Positions 13,973 through 14,305 of a stretch of DNA of 14,305 nucleotides are shown here, in pieces. Location: NCBI GenBank assembly GCA_049515175.1, contig JBEKUI010000097.1, forward strand, positions 1-14,305, written 5' to 3'. This stretch comes from JACQNR01 sp049515175 (lineage in GTDB: Bacteria > Acidobacteriota > Terriglobia > UBA7540). The first letter of the stretch is position 1. Each line of letters begins with the position of its first letter. The notes below the pieces were generated by a model. It was given only the letters and a program-made list of their open reading frames with translations, did not search any database and was not told the DNA's origin. A program made the position numbers and the translations under genes.

Positions 13973-14305
13973 ATGAAGCGTATCGTATTAACGTTGACTA
14001 CAGTGGTGGGCGCGTTGCTTGCCGCCACGCCGGCTTTCGCGCAAGGTGCGGCGCCGGTTCCGGCGAGTGAAAAAACTATCATGTGGGTGGCAATCACCTC
14101 CGGTTTTGCCATGGCCATTGCAGCAGCCGTTTGCGGCTATTCGCAGTCGAAGGTCGCCGCTGCTGCGTGCGAGGGCTTGGCACGGAATCCTGGGGCGAGA
14201 CCGGGAATTCAGATTGCGCTGATCTTGGGTTTGGCCTTTATTGAAACCCTGGCCTTGCTGACTCTGGTTGTTATTTTTGCCAAAGTCATTCCGAACTTCG
14301 CTGGT
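13973..14305 (+). CDS. atpE: F1Fo ATP synthase subunit c, 3' end cut by the window
   Basis: The proteolipid that forms the rotating c-ring; 111 codons are present without a stop, so the gene runs past the window end, probably by only a few residues. Residues 1-23 look like a cleavable signal peptide (KR, hydrophobic core, TPAFA before Q24), followed by a linker and then the usual two-helix hairpin. Helix 1 (about 35-64) carries a GxAxAxA motif (G44, A46, A48, A50) where many c subunits have GxGxGxG. The polar loop is ARNPG (70-74). The ion-carrying carboxylate is E91 in LAFIETLALL. Q58 aligns with the Gln found in many c-rings by its distance from the loop, and T92 follows the Glu. These residues alone do not settle whether protons or sodium ions are carried; protons are the default. 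Confidence 0.92.
   Translation, partial: MKRIVLTLTTVVGALLAATPAFAQGAAPVPASEKTIMWVAITSGFAMAIAAAVCGYSQSKVAAAACEGLARNPGARPGIQIALILGLAFIETLALLTLVVIFAKVIPNFAG

Noticed and set aside
13973..14305. Sodium-dependent ATP synthase, because of Q58 and the Glu-Thr pair E91-T92 in subunit c
   Set aside because: The glutamine also occurs in proton-type rings and the neighbouring residues do not match the full sodium-site pattern, so the sequence does not decide it.

Overview
The window is a dense bacterial energy-metabolism locus on the plus strand. It holds nine genes of respiratory complex I in the order nuoC-D-H-I-J-K-L-M-N, followed directly by the start of an F1Fo ATP synthase cluster (atpZ-like, atpI, atpB, and atpE cut by the window end). 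The DNA is GC-rich. The gene order, the family of short intergenic repeats and the secreted CehA/McbA-like hydrolase next door would suit an Acidobacteriota or similar soil bacterium. That placement is inference; no rRNA or other marker in the window settles it.

Layout: (1) 1-297, no convincing complete gene. (2) 298-1665, minus strand, a secreted PHP-like metallohydrolase of the CehA/McbA type, with no evident link to the rest. (3) 1666-2589, 924 bases with no convincing gene, ending in a sigma70-like promoter for the nuo genes. (4) 2590-12341, nuoC to nuoN. (5) 12354-14305, the Fo part of ATP synthase: atpZ-like, atpI, atpB (subunit a) and partial atpE (subunit c).

The nuo genes supply the membrane arm (H, J, K, L, M, N) and part of the connecting arm (C, D, I). 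The genes nuoA, nuoB and the NADH-oxidising module nuoE, F, G are absent from the run, so they must lie elsewhere, or the complex uses another electron donor. NuoB, carrier of the N2 cluster, would have to come from another locus in either case. Spacing is tight (overlaps of 1-4 bases, gaps of 2-26) except at four places: C/D, I/J, L/M and atpB/atpE.

All four of these larger gaps carry short arrays of seven-base repeats, usually one block just after the upstream stop and a second nearer the next gene. The L/M and atpB/atpE gaps share the same two-block plan. Their second blocks each contain all four GTYRAC hexamers once, in mirror order. This repeat architecture is the least ordinary feature of the window. 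Proton pumping by complex I and proton use by ATP synthase are joined here in what looks like one transcription unit, although third-position GC falls visibly at the nuoN/atpZ boundary.
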